From NCBI GenBank assembly GCA_016711045.1, contig JADJTT010000007.1, positions 62,001-126,000 on the forward strand: a DNA stretch of 64,000 bases, given 5' to 3'. The DNA is from Saprospirales bacterium (GTDB lineage Bacteria; Bacteroidota; Bacteroidia; Chitinophagales; Saprospiraceae). Positions 44,868-53,906 of the stretch are shown in pieces (position 1 is the first letter of the stretch; every line of letters begins with the position of its first letter). A program made the position numbers and the translations under genes. A model generated the notes under the pieces. It was not told where the DNA came from. It did not search any database and saw only the letters and a program-made list of their open reading frames with translations.

Positions 44868-45686
44868 ATGAGAGCACAACCATTTTATTATTTTTTGATC
44901 CTTTCCGGTATCCTGACCTTCGGCGCCTGGGCTTGCAACAACAGCAGCTCGGAAGGAGCGGAGGAAGCCTCTACTGCACAAGCCGACACTACTGCGGCCG
45001 TAACCCACACCTATACCTTGACGCCTTTCAGCGAATCTGCGCAATTTTCCGATGCGTCTATCGAAAAAATGACCTTTAAAAACGGCAAATTTGACTTTAC
45101 CCTTGGCGGAACCTCCTACAAACTTGGGGAGCAAACTTCCGATGCACCTCAGAAAATGTGCGCCAACTCGGGTGAAGGACAGCACATCCACCTCATTGTT
45201 GATACGGAACCCTATGCGGCCAAATACACCTCTTCGTTCGACTATCAAATCCCCGATGGGGCGCATTACGTATTGGCTTTCCTGAGCCGTTCCTACCACG
45301 AAAGCATCAAAACCGATAAAGCGCACAAAGCGGTCAAAGCCAACGTGACGAACAACGCATTCACCTCCGTAGAACCTGTATCCGGGCCGATGTTGTTCTA
45401 CAGCCGTCCCAAAGGTACCTACGTAGGCAAAGAGCAAACCGATAAGGTCATGCTCGACTTCTACCTCGTCAATGTGCAACTGGGAGAAGACTACAAAGTG
45501 AAGGTGGAGATCAATGCGGAGCAAACGATGATGCTCGACAAATGGGAACCATACTATATCGAGGGCCTTCCGATGGGCGATAACAAGATCAAGCTTACGC
45601 TGGTCAATAAAGAAGGCAACGCCGTGGACGTACCGAATAACCCGGTGGAGCGGGTCTTTACCTTGCAGGCAGATCCGGTAGAATAG
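44868..45686 (+). CDS. Conserved lipoprotein of unknown function
   Basis: About 272 residues from ATG 44868. The signal ends in ILTFGAWACNNSSSE, a lipobox with Cys23. The mature protein is a two-part beta-rich fold with GQHIHLIVDTEPYAAKY and AHYVLAFLSRSYHESIKTD, somewhat like DUF4399-type proteins with a metal-binding GHHHL core. I do not recognise it with certainty. It is divergent from the metal ATPase, and the GQHIH motif would fit metal or ligand binding. Confidence 0.65.
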   Translation: MRAQPFYYFLILSGILTFGAWACNNSSSEGAEEASTAQADTTAAVTHTYTLTPFSESAQFSDASIEKMTFKNGKFDFTLGGTSYKLGEQTSDAPQKMCANSGEGQHIHLIVDTEPYAAKYTSSFDYQIPDGAHYVLAFLSRSYHESIKTDKAHKAVKANVTNNAFTSVEPVSGPMLFYSRPKGTYVGKEQTDKVMLDFYLVNVQLGEDYKVKVEINAEQTMMLDKWEPYYIEGLPMGDNKIKLTLVNKEGNAVDVPNNPVERVFTLQADPVE

Positions 45687-45746
45687 AAAAAAAGTGGAAA
45701 AGAAATTTTTCCATTTTCCACCTATCATCTTTAACCGGAACTTTTC

Positions 45747-45754
45747 TATCTTTG
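45747..45754 (+). promoter_or_regulatory. Putative -7 box (TATCTTTG) for tRNA-His
   Basis: Matches TAnnTTTG, 39 nt upstream of the tRNA. No clear -33 element. Confidence 0.5.
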
Positions 45755-45793
45755 TCACGCTTTTTAAAAAGGGTCATTCGGACCCTTTAAACG

Positions 45794-45867
45794 GTGGCTA
45801 TAGCTCAGCTGGTTAGAGCGCTGGATTGTGGTTCCAGAGGTCGTCGGTTCAAACCCGATTAGCCACC
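45794..45867 (+). tRNA. tRNA-His (anticodon GTG)
   Basis: Acceptor GTGGCTA with TAGCCAC. The base before it is G, allowing the G-1 to C73 pair typical of tRNA-His. D arm GCTCAGCTGGTTAGAGC, anticodon loop TTGTGGT, T arm CGGTTCAAACCCG. Confidence 0.95.
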
Positions 45868-45878
45868 CAGACTAAACC

Positions 45879-45915
45879 AAAAAAGGCGGTTCACGGAAAC
45901 GTGGCCGCCTTTTTT
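45879..45915. terminator. Bidirectional terminator after tRNA-His
   Basis: AAAAAAGGCGG pairs with CCGCCTTTTTT, with a further CACG/CGTG top and a GAAA loop. T tracts on both strands serve the tRNA and the convergent esterase gene. Confidence 0.9.
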
Positions 45916-45917
45916 CG

Positions 45918-47060
45918 TTAATTTCCCAACCACCACCGGATCACTCCCGGAAACTCCCTCGACCAATACCACTCCGAATGAGCGCCATCTTCATCAATAT
46001 CTACGGCGATCTGATCGGCGGAGAACCCGGATTCCTGCAGGGTGCGCGCCAGGAGCCAGCATTGTTGCTCCATGGTTTCAGACTCGTACTTTCCAGCGAG
46101 GATGTAAAAGCGCATCGAACGCTTTTGGCCCGTTTGCCGCACTTGCTCCAGCCATTGATCCGACAGCCACAGGGAAGGGGAGAAGATGCCGGCAAAACCA
46201 AAGGTCTGTTGGTATTCAATGGACGTGTAGAGCGTGATCAGGCCGCCCATGGAGGAACCCATTATGCCCGTAAACCGGCGGCTCTTAAGGGTGCGGTAGT
46301 TTTTGTCGATGTAGGGTTTGAGGGTTTGAGTCAGGAAGGCGGCGTACTCATCGCCTTCTCCTCCACCATATTCACTCAGCCAGGGCGAATATTCATCTAT
46401 GCGGTGTTCGCCGCCATTGTCAATGCCCACGATAATGCAACCCTGCCCTCCTTCGCCTGTACGCCATTCCATAGCTTCGTCTACGCGCCATTCGCCGGAA
46501 AAGCTATTGGCGGCATCGAATAGGTTCTGACCGTCGTTCATATAGAGGACCGGATAGCGCTTGGTACTGCCGTCGTAATCGACCGGCAAGCAGATCCAGA
46601 TGCGGCGCTTGCGGTTGAGCTGTGGGATATCGAAATCGGTGGCGATGATCTTTACGTTGGGACCGGCGGTGCTGCCTCTTGGTGCATCGATATGCTCCCA
46701 GCTTTGAACGGCCAATCGAAGCGTGTCTGTTCCTCCCTGGTAGGAATAAGTGCGATTGGAGGTGAAATCCCCATTTGGATTGCCTTCTACCGCAGCCCAG
46801 GAGCCTCCGGTGAATTTGAATTCAAGTACATAAGGTGAGGCGAGATCCGGGAGGGTAAGGCTATATTGCGCATCGCCCTGGCGTTTTAATTGATAGGTCG
46901 GATCGCCGGGATTCCACCCGTTAAAATTTCCCGCTACAAAAACGGGCATATTTTCAGGGGTTGATGCTGGAAGGGCGTAAATTTGGAGGGTTAGCTGGCC
47001 AAAGCCAAGGAAGTGAAAAAACAGGAGCGCTATGGCTGGAGTTACTTTTTGGAAAAACAT
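45918..47060 (-). CDS. Secreted alpha/beta-hydrolase (esterase D/IroE-like) with N-terminal CBM48-like domain
   Basis: 380 residues: signal peptide ending near LGFGQ, an N-terminal CBM20/48-like domain (ENMPVFVAGNFNGWNPGDP, LEFKFTGGSWAAVEGNPNGD), then an esterase domain with RRIWICLPVDYDG, YPVLYMNDGQNLFD, the nucleophile elbow IMGSSMGGLIT (GxSxG) and AGKYESE. The family includes ferric-enterobactin and other esterases; the carbohydrate-binding-like module suggests a glycan or acylated substrate. The convergent tRNA-His terminator marks its 3' end. Confidence 0.85.
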   Translation of the reverse strand: MFFQKVTPAIALLFFHFLGFGQLTLQIYALPASTPENMPVFVAGNFNGWNPGDPTYQLKRQGDAQYSLTLPDLASPYVLEFKFTGGSWAAVEGNPNGDFTSNRTYSYQGGTDTLRLAVQSWEHIDAPRGSTAGPNVKIIATDFDIPQLNRKRRIWICLPVDYDGSTKRYPVLYMNDGQNLFDAANSFSGEWRVDEAMEWRTGEGGQGCIIVGIDNGGEHRIDEYSPWLSEYGGGEGDEYAAFLTQTLKPYIDKNYRTLKSRRFTGIMGSSMGGLITLYTSIEYQQTFGFAGIFSPSLWLSDQWLEQVRQTGQKRSMRFYILAGKYESETMEQQCWLLARTLQESGFSADQIAVDIDEDGAHSEWYWSREFPGVIRWWLGN

Positions 47061-47158
47061 GTGTTAAATTTTCGGCAAAAATAGGCTTTTGCACCCAACC
47101 ATTTTAATTCTTTATTCTGTCTGTTGTTGCAGACTGATCTGAAAAAAGAAACCCACTT

Positions 47159-47968
47159 ATGACTGGAAGAATGAACAAACCCTGGTTACTATTCACCCTG
47201 GCTTTTTGCTTGCTCGGCGCCCTGGCGCTTCACGCACAAACCGAACCCGCGTATACTGACATGGTCTACCTGAAAAACGGGAGCATGTTTAAAGCCCGGA
47301 TCATCGATTACAGGCAAGGCGATACCATTACCATTGAAATTGCCGGCGGGCACATCCTGAAGTTTGCCGAATCGGAAATCGAGAAGATCCAGCAGGTAGG
47401 ACAGGCGGTGGTGGAGCAGCCGGTGTATATCCGGGAACGGAGACAGGGTATTTCCCGCGACGCCTACCCGGTGAAGGGTGGATACGGATTTGGTAATTCT
47501 GCCTTTTCAGGGCAGACCGATGGGGTATTTGGACCCACTGCTTCTATCATCAATTTTGAGGCGGGTGGCGGCTACCAGTTCAACCAGTGGTTGGGTGTAG
47601 GGTTGGGAACAGGCTATAATCTATACGATAATGACCGTGGGGAGAGCGTTATTCCGCTCTATGCAGAGACTCGGATACATCCCTTTAAGAAGAACCTGGG
47701 GCCCTATTTTCACCTCATTGCGGGATATGGCTTTGCCTTGAAGCAAGAGTCTTTTGGGATCGTAGATGCGAAAGGGGGAATCTTGTTTCACCCGGCCATA
47801 GGCTGGCGGGTGGCAGCAGGCGAAAAGTTTTTCTTCACGTTCGATATTGGCGCCCGGTTCCAAAAAGCCCAATACACGGAAGAAAACCAGTGGTGGCTGC
47901 CCGGCCGGACCGTGCGGGATGTACTCTATCAGCGCACGACATTTCGGATTGGCATCCAGATCTGGTAA
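47159..47968 (+). CDS. Predicted outer-membrane barrel protein with N-terminal beta domain
   Basis: 269 residues; ATG 47171 is an alternative start. Signal peptide (LLFTLAFCLLGALALHAQ), small beta domain (MVYLKNGSMFKARIIDYRQG), then barrel-like strands (VGLGTGYNLYDNDRGESVIPL, AGEKFFFTFDIGARFQ) ending IGIQIW. The N-domain resembles that of the protein at 40701. The ECF sigma gene starts 9 bp downstream, so it heads an operon with it and the next membrane protein. Function unknown. Confidence 0.7.
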   Translation: MTGRMNKPWLLFTLAFCLLGALALHAQTEPAYTDMVYLKNGSMFKARIIDYRQGDTITIEIAGGHILKFAESEIEKIQQVGQAVVEQPVYIRERRQGISRDAYPVKGGYGFGNSAFSGQTDGVFGPTASIINFEAGGGYQFNQWLGVGLGTGYNLYDNDRGESVIPLYAETRIHPFKKNLGPYFHLIAGYGFALKQESFGIVDAKGGILFHPAIGWRVAAGEKFFFTFDIGARFQKAQYTEENQWWLPGRTVRDVLYQRTTFRIGIQIW

Positions 47969-47977
47969 GTGTAAGAA

Positions 47978-48544
47978 ATGAGGAATATGGATCAACCCTT
48001 GTCGGAACGGGATTTGGTGGAAGGCTGCGTGCGCAACGACCGGATATATCAGGAACGGTTGTACAGGCGCTTTTTTCCCACCATGATGCAGATGTGTATG
48101 CGGTACGCATCCGACAGGGATGAAGCCATGTTGATCGTGAACAATGGTTTTCTCCGGGTATTCAAAAAGATCGACACCTTCGCGTTTAAAGGTTCTTTAG
48201 AAGGCTGGATACGCCGACTCGTTTTTCACAGTTTGTCCGATTACTTTAAGAGTCAACCGAAAAACGTACATTTTTTGCTTTGGGAGGAATGGGATTCCAG
48301 GAAAGAAGACAATCCGGCGCTGCCCAATTTATACCTGGAAGACCTGATGGGAATGGTTGACCAACTTCCTCCCGCGACCAAAGACGTCTTTTACTTGTAT
48401 GCGATTGATGGCTATACGCATGCCGAGATTGCCGAACACCTGGGCATGAGCGAGGGAACATCCAAATGGCACCTCCATGCTGCGCGGAAACGCCTTAAGG
48501 AACTCATCGCTCAACAAAACATGAACCAATTCTATGTCGGATAA
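47978..48544 (+). CDS. ECF-type RNA polymerase sigma factor
   Basis: 188 residues (ATG 47987 is an alternative). Region 2 (LYRRFFPTMMQMCMRYASDRDEA ... RVFKKIDTFAFKGSLEGWI) and region 4 with an HTH (LPPATKDVFYLYAIDGYTHAEIAEHLGMSEGTSKWHLHAARKRLK spread over the C-terminus) are complete. ECF factors direct RNA polymerase to stress or envelope promoters. The next gene overlaps it by 11 bp and encodes a protein with a cytoplasmic N-terminus and one membrane helix, a likely anti-sigma partner. Confidence 0.92.
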   Translation: MRNMDQPLSERDLVEGCVRNDRIYQERLYRRFFPTMMQMCMRYASDRDEAMLIVNNGFLRVFKKIDTFAFKGSLEGWIRRLVFHSLSDYFKSQPKNVHFLLWEEWDSRKEDNPALPNLYLEDLMGMVDQLPPATKDVFYLYAIDGYTHAEIAEHLGMSEGTSKWHLHAARKRLKELIAQQNMNQFYVG

Positions 48545-49712
48545 TTTTAACCATATCGACGATGCCTTCACCGACTACAGTTGGTCGGAAATGAAGAAGC
48601 TGCTGGACCGCGAAATACCGGTTCGCGTGATTCCGTTCTTTTGGTTCCGGAAAAAAGGCCTCTGGCTTCTGTTGCTCCTGATCCCCATTGGCGCCGCCTG
48701 GGGCTTCCACTATTTTGGCATGCCACGTGAAGCAGCTAATCCACCCGTGGAAGTTCAGCCCATGCCTGTGCCATCCCCCGCTGTGCAGCCCGTCGCTTCC
48801 CTGGAGCCTGAAGAAAAATGTGACGAACCAACCCGGAATCTTGTGCCGGGCAGCTCAAATCCGGTAGCCCATTCCACCCACAAAAGCTTTATCCAAGAGG
48901 AGAATCCTATTGCTCCTATTGTATCCTCAACGTCAGCAGATATCCGACATCTCTCCACTCCAGCTTATTACCCTGTATCCAGCAATCACCCAACCCTCGA
49001 ATCATCTCCTCCCATTCAGGTTTCGCAACCTGTACCGGCGAAGAAGAAATGGGCGATCGGCCTCGAAACCGGCCCTTTCGCCAGTGCCGGCTTCCGGTTT
49101 GGAGGGGCCTCGGGTGGCGTCCGGATCCAGCGTTCGTTCGGGCAGTCTGCCTGGGGAATGCAAACAGGCATTGGGTATTCTAATTATTCCAGGCCCTTTG
49201 CGGCGTTGCTATTGAGGGAGCGCGTCGAACTAACTGATTTGGCCAACCAGACTGAAAGCCTCGTAGATCCTCCTTCGTTTGATGTAAATTCTTCGGTGGA
49301 GGCCTACGCTTCTTCTACCGACTCCATCGTATCCCGGTTGCATTTTCTCGACATCCCACTGGTGGCAACCTACCAGGCAGGAAAACGCTGGCAACTATAT
49401 GCAGGAGGAGGTATCAGCTTCCTGCTCGCCTCTCAAACCGAGTCGGGCACCGATGGCGGATCGGGACTTCTTCGACTGAAAACCGAATTTGGAGCTGATA
49501 ATGCGCCTGTTACAGGACTGCCAGCATCCACGTTGTCTCCCAATGTCAAGGTGCTCAATCCATATCTGGAAGGCGGGGTCACTTTCTTTCCCACAAAGCG
49601 CATCGGTATCAGCGCCCAGGTTGACGCAGGTCTGCGCGACTTATTGTCCAACTGGCCTGGGGATCAATATATCAATAAAGCCCAGCTGAAGGTTTCGTAT
49701 TGGTTTCGATAG
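48534..49712 (+). CDS. Membrane-anchored protein with barrel-like C-terminus, candidate anti-sigma
   Basis: 392 residues. A short cytoplasmic N-terminus of about 40 residues (MSDNFNHIDDAFTDYSWSEM) precedes one helix (about 43-60, KKGLWLLLLLIPIGAAWGFH). A proline-rich spacer follows, then a PorT/OMP_b-brl-like beta domain ending in YWFR. The start overlaps the ECF sigma stop by 11 bp. The pairing suggests the cytoplasmic segment holds the sigma factor while the outer part senses the envelope; I infer this from context. It lacks a typical FecR or zinc-anti-sigma motif. Confidence 0.65.
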   Translation: MSDNFNHIDDAFTDYSWSEMKKLLDREIPVRVIPFFWFRKKGLWLLLLLIPIGAAWGFHYFGMPREAANPPVEVQPMPVPSPAVQPVASLEPEEKCDEPTRNLVPGSSNPVAHSTHKSFIQEENPIAPIVSSTSADIRHLSTPAYYPVSSNHPTLESSPPIQVSQPVPAKKKWAIGLETGPFASAGFRFGGASGGVRIQRSFGQSAWGMQTGIGYSNYSRPFAALLLRERVELTDLANQTESLVDPPSFDVNSSVEAYASSTDSIVSRLHFLDIPLVATYQAGKRWQLYAGGGISFLLASQTESGTDGGSGLLRLKTEFGADNAPVTGLPASTLSPNVKVLNPYLEGGVTFFPTKRIGISAQVDAGLRDLLSNWPGDQYINKAQLKVSYWFR

Positions 49713-49769
49713 TTTACTTTACGGGTCGATTTAGCTATTTTTGATCTTCAGCTTTCAAGAAATCGATCC

Positions 49770-51710
49770 ATGACCCGACAACTGCTCCTTTTTCTGGCGT
49801 TGGCCCTGTTTATTGCGCTGGCCTCTTTTCTTCCCGTCAACCACCCACAGGCTACTTTTCATTCGGAAAAGGAGCTGGAAGCATTTCGAAATGGGCACTC
49901 CCCGGAGGTGACCGTCGATACCTCCCTGATATTTCCGCATTCCAACGCCTGTTTGGGCTGCCACGGGTTTGACGTCAACGGGCATGCCTCTTTGACTGCG
50001 GAAGGGCAGGACGTAAATGTCTACGATGACTGGAGCGCCACCATGATGGCCAATGCAGCAAAGGATCCGTTTTGGCGGGCCAAAGTCAGCCACGAGATCC
50101 TGGTCAATCCGTCGCATAGCATAGCGCTGCAGACCAAATGCACTTCCTGCCATGCACCGCAAGGGCATTACACGGCCATTCTGCGGGGCGCCGACCACTA
50201 CACGATAGAAGATATGCTCGCCGACACGATCGCCCTGGACGGCGTCTCCTGTGGCGCCTGCCACATGCAATCGACCGAGCTGCTGGGGGAGCTCAACTCC
50301 GGCAACCTTCGATTCGATACCAACCGGGTGGTTTACGGCCCTTACGATATTCCGTTTGCCGCGCCCATGATCCAATATGTGGGCTATGAGCCGCTTTTCA
50401 GCGAGCATATCAATGATGCAGGCATCTGCGCCGGCTGCCACACCCTGATCACCCAAACCGTAGATTTGGAGGGCAATTTCACCGGAGGGGATTTTGTAGA
50501 GCAGGCAACCTACCACGAATGGTTGAACTCTTCCTACGAAGCTAACGACGTCAGCTGCCAAAGCTGCCACATTCCGCGCCTGGATGAACCCATTGTCATT
50601 TCTGCCAATTACCTTTTTCTGGAAGGCCGGGAGCCTTTTGGACAGCATGAATTGGTGGGCGCCAATACGGCGATGCTTCAGTTGATGAAAAATAACCGCG
50701 ACACCCTGGGCATTACGGCTACAGAGGCGGCTTATGACGAAACGATCGCCAGGACTATGACCATGTTGCAGCAGAAAAGCCTGGAAACCTCCCTGGAATT
50801 TGTGGAATCACACAACGATACGGCCTTTTTCAGCCTGTGGTTGACCAACAAGGCCGGGCATAAATTCCCATCCGGTTACCCCAGTCGCCGGGCTTTTGTC
50901 GAATTTTTGGTGACCAATGAAACGGGCGATACGCTCTTTCACTCCGGTAAACTGGATGGAAATTGGGAGGTGGAAGGGCTGGATACGCCTTTTGAACCCC
51001 ATTACACCGCCATCGATCAATCCGGGCAAGTGCAGGTCTATGAAACGGTGATTGCCGATGTGACAGGAGCCACTACCACTGTGCTGGAACGCGCCGCCAT
51101 CACGCTCAAGGATAATCGCCTGCCGCCGCAGGGTTTTTCCACCGGGCATGCCGCTTATGACACGGCCCAAATAGTCGGCGTAGCTGCCTCCGATCCCGAT
51201 TTTAACTGGAAAGATGGCCTGGAAGGAAGCGGCGCCGACCGAATCTTTTACCAAATACCACTTGGCGGGTACGTCGGCAACCTGAATGTAGAAATGCGGG
51301 TGCACTACCAATCCCTGCCTCCCCGTTGGATGACGCCCATTCTCGCCGAAAATACCCCTGAGATCGATCTTTTTCGCGACCTGTTCGACGTATCCGACAA
51401 GAGTACGGTGGTGGTAGCCGAACAAAGCCTTGAAGACGTATATGTAGTCGGCGGTACAGCAACCCGGCAACAGCAATTACCTGCCCACCTGATCCGGATA
51501 TTTCCCAATCCCACCTCCAATGGGCAGTTGCAACTCCAGGTGGAAGCGGGTGTAAAAATACGTGCCATCCGGTTGTATGACGTCCACGGAAGGCAGGTTT
51601 GGATAGCTAAAGGCAAGCTGGAATGGATTCCTTTGCCCGGCGCTGGCGTATTTTTTGTCGAAGTGCAGACCCAAAAAGGCCTTTGGGCAGAAAAGGTGAT
51701 TGGGTATTAA
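49770..51710 (+). CDS. Multihaem c-type cytochrome with T9SS sorting domain
   Basis: 646 residues with a signal peptide and five CxxCH haem motifs: CLGCH, CTSCH, CGACH, CAGCH and CQSCH in the first 270 residues (cytochrome c554-like spacing). Beta domains follow (LEFVESHNDTAFFSLWLTNK; KAGHKFPSGYPSRRAFVEF), then a type A T9SS domain (IRIFPNPTSNGQLQLQVEAG). The protein is secreted to the surface and binds haem, suggesting extracellular electron transfer or redox sensing. It stands alone upstream of the CHAT gene, separated by 87 bp. Confidence 0.85.
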   Translation: MTRQLLLFLALALFIALASFLPVNHPQATFHSEKELEAFRNGHSPEVTVDTSLIFPHSNACLGCHGFDVNGHASLTAEGQDVNVYDDWSATMMANAAKDPFWRAKVSHEILVNPSHSIALQTKCTSCHAPQGHYTAILRGADHYTIEDMLADTIALDGVSCGACHMQSTELLGELNSGNLRFDTNRVVYGPYDIPFAAPMIQYVGYEPLFSEHINDAGICAGCHTLITQTVDLEGNFTGGDFVEQATYHEWLNSSYEANDVSCQSCHIPRLDEPIVISANYLFLEGREPFGQHELVGANTAMLQLMKNNRDTLGITATEAAYDETIARTMTMLQQKSLETSLEFVESHNDTAFFSLWLTNKAGHKFPSGYPSRRAFVEFLVTNETGDTLFHSGKLDGNWEVEGLDTPFEPHYTAIDQSGQVQVYETVIADVTGATTTVLERAAITLKDNRLPPQGFSTGHAAYDTAQIVGVAASDPDFNWKDGLEGSGADRIFYQIPLGGYVGNLNVEMRVHYQSLPPRWMTPILAENTPEIDLFRDLFDVSDKSTVVVAEQSLEDVYVVGGTATRQQQLPAHLIRIFPNPTSNGQLQLQVEAGVKIRAIRLYDVHGRQVWIAKGKLEWIPLPGAGVFFVEVQTQKGLWAEKVIGY

Positions 51711-51765
51711 TGCTTTTTTGTAGTTTAGTCCGAAGATAATTAACGCATAATACTCCTGTCAGGCC

Positions 51766-51789
51766 GATGCAGCTGCAGGAGGCTGCATC
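51766..51789. promoter_or_regulatory. Inverted repeat at the start of the CHAT gene
   Basis: GATGCAGC (51766-51773), 8-nt loop TGCAGGAG, GCTGCATC (51782-51789). It lies 8 bp before the CHAT start and covers the purine-rich GGAG that could be the ribosome-binding site, so it could hide it or bind a regulator. Confidence 0.55.
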
Positions 51790-51797
51790 CCAACCCT

Positions 51798-53879
51798 ATG
51801 AGACCATTTAAAGAATTTCTCATATTAATCGGAAAGCAAAGCCTCTACTTTGGCGAAGGTCGCCACAAGGATACCCAAAATTTGCAAAAAGGGGAGGTGA
51901 AAGGGACGGAGATTGAGCTCTACATCGCCAATTTGCTCCGGCGTATCATCAATTTACAAGTTCAGAGCGACATCCTTACCCGGGAAGACATCTCGCGCCT
52001 GGGCAAGATGCTTTACAGCTTTCTCAAAGAATGGAACCTGGATGTGGCTTTCCGGCGGTTTTACCGGGAGATTGCGGAGATAGGCACTGCGGATCCGGCT
52101 GTTTCTCCATTTGGCCGGATTTACCTCGAATTTGTGGAAGATGCAGACCTGCTGGCCATCCTCCCGTGGGAATATCTTTCCTACGGAGAAAAAGACTATT
52201 TCCTGGGCGCGCACAAAGACTTTAAATTCGACCTCATCCGGCGGTATTCCTTTCAATCGGATCAGGGTGTTTTTTCCTATACCCCCAAACCCAAAGCGAC
52301 CGAGAAAATAAATATCCTTCTCATCGTTTCGGAGCCGAAGACCAAGACGTATGAATTTGGCGGAGACCAACTGATCGAATACTTTGAGGCGTTGCACGGG
52401 GAGGGACAGGTCGGTTTAAAGATCATCACCCAACCGACTTTTGCGGATTTCCCCGTCCAATTGGCCTTGCTGCAACAGGAGGGCTTTCAGCCCGATGTCA
52501 TCCACTTTGCCGGGCATGGAGAGATCCATGAAGATCAGGGATTTGTAGGATTTGTCGACGCAGGGAATGAGGCGGTTACCGATTGGGTGGAAGATCAGCA
52601 GTTTATGGGTTTTCTGGGGGTGTTCCTGCCTCAGGTCAAGCTCGTTTTCCTCCATTCCTGCAGGGGTGGGGTGGTTGGCGATTACCGGACCAAAAAAGGG
52701 GTTGGGATGCAGTTTTTTCAAAGCAAAACTCCAGCCATAGTCGCGATGCAGGCCCCTGTGAAACCCCAGGTGGTGTTTGATTTTGCCCAGGTTTTTTACT
52801 CGGCCATCCTGGCTGGGGAGGATGTGGCCCGGGCTGTGACTGCCGGGAGGAAAAAGCTTTGCTTTGAATGGCAGGAAAAGTCCGATGACGAAGCCGATAA
52901 AGATCAATTTCACAAACGGGTCAACCCTTATGGCGATAAGTCCTTTGGCGTACCCGTGCTGTATATTACTACGGAGGAACCGTTTTCCATAGTCCGGACC
53001 GAAGGTGAAGAAAGTACGGAAACAGAAGAGCCTACGGTGTATTTCGAGTGCCAAAACAGGCCCAATCCGCGGTGTCTGCGCATCAAATTAGTGGAAAAGG
53101 ACGATCTGGGTTGCCCGGTCTGCGGGGGCCCATTGGTGGCTATTCAAAAAGCAGGTGCTTCCGCTTCAGGAGGCCAGGGAACCCAGGTTGCTCAATCGGC
53201 ACAGAGCAGTTCCTCCGTGCGGGTATCCGCTCCTGAAAAAACGAAGGAGCGAAAGGCCTCGGCGGTTACCTTCTCGGGGCTTCCTACCACAGGAGAAAAA
53301 CAACCCGCTTCCACTGGTACAGAAGTACAGGTTATCCTTTTTCTGGCAGCTAACCCCAAAGATTCGTCCCGGCTTCGGTTAGATGAAGAGGCACGCCGGA
53401 TCCAAAATGCGCTGGAGCGCAGCAAACACCGCGATAAATTTGACCTTGAACAGCTTTGGGCGGTCCAAATCCCCGACTTGCGCCGGGCGTTACTAGACAA
53501 GCAGCCAGGTATCATCCATTTTTCCGGACATGGCTCCCAATTGGGACGCGTCTATTTGGAGGACGCTGCCGGAAATGGACAGGAAGTATCTGCGGAAGCG
53601 CTGGGGAACCTGTTTAAGCTCTTTAAGAAATACATTAAGGTAGTGCTCCTAAACTCTTGCTATTCAGAGATTCAAGCTACCGAAATTGCAAAACACGGAA
53701 TACCGGTTATTGGCATGAAATCAGCGGTGCCCGACCAGGCAGGCGTCGTATTTAGCGAAGCGTTTTATGATGCCCTGGGCGCCGGAGAAGATATCGACTT
53801 TGCCTTTGAGTTGGGATGCAGCGCCATTGAGATGTACCAACTGGCAAAAGAAGACCTGCCAGTGCTTCATAAACCCTGA
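51798..53879 (+). CDS. Double CHAT-domain caspase-like protease with a central zinc ribbon
   Basis: 693 residues, no signal peptide. The first CHAT domain (about 130-400) has the catalytic His240 in VIHFAGHGE and Cys288 in FLHSCRGG. Residues 415-445 hold four cysteines (C418, C426, C439, C442) as a zinc ribbon (CQNRPNPRC ... CPVCGG). A low-complexity serine/alanine linker follows. The second CHAT domain (about 500-693) begins VILFLAANPKDSSRLRLDEE, the form linked to conflict systems, with His578 in IIHFSGHGS and Cys621 in LLNSCYS. Both catalytic pairs look intact. CHAT proteases cleave specific proteins during immunity or programmed death. The TPR gene follows 27 bp downstream. Confidence 0.9.
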   Translation: MRPFKEFLILIGKQSLYFGEGRHKDTQNLQKGEVKGTEIELYIANLLRRIINLQVQSDILTREDISRLGKMLYSFLKEWNLDVAFRRFYREIAEIGTADPAVSPFGRIYLEFVEDADLLAILPWEYLSYGEKDYFLGAHKDFKFDLIRRYSFQSDQGVFSYTPKPKATEKINILLIVSEPKTKTYEFGGDQLIEYFEALHGEGQVGLKIITQPTFADFPVQLALLQQEGFQPDVIHFAGHGEIHEDQGFVGFVDAGNEAVTDWVEDQQFMGFLGVFLPQVKLVFLHSCRGGVVGDYRTKKGVGMQFFQSKTPAIVAMQAPVKPQVVFDFAQVFYSAILAGEDVARAVTAGRKKLCFEWQEKSDDEADKDQFHKRVNPYGDKSFGVPVLYITTEEPFSIVRTEGEESTETEEPTVYFECQNRPNPRCLRIKLVEKDDLGCPVCGGPLVAIQKAGASASGGQGTQVAQSAQSSSSVRVSAPEKTKERKASAVTFSGLPTTGEKQPASTGTEVQVILFLAANPKDSSRLRLDEEARRIQNALERSKHRDKFDLEQLWAVQIPDLRRALLDKQPGIIHFSGHGSQLGRVYLEDAAGNGQEVSAEALGNLFKLFKKYIKVVLLNSCYSEIQATEIAKHGIPVIGMKSAVPDQAGVVFSEAFYDALGAGEDIDFAFELGCSAIEMYQLAKEDLPVLHKP

Positions 53880-53906
53880 AAAACTGTTCAATCTGATCTT
53901 GACGCC

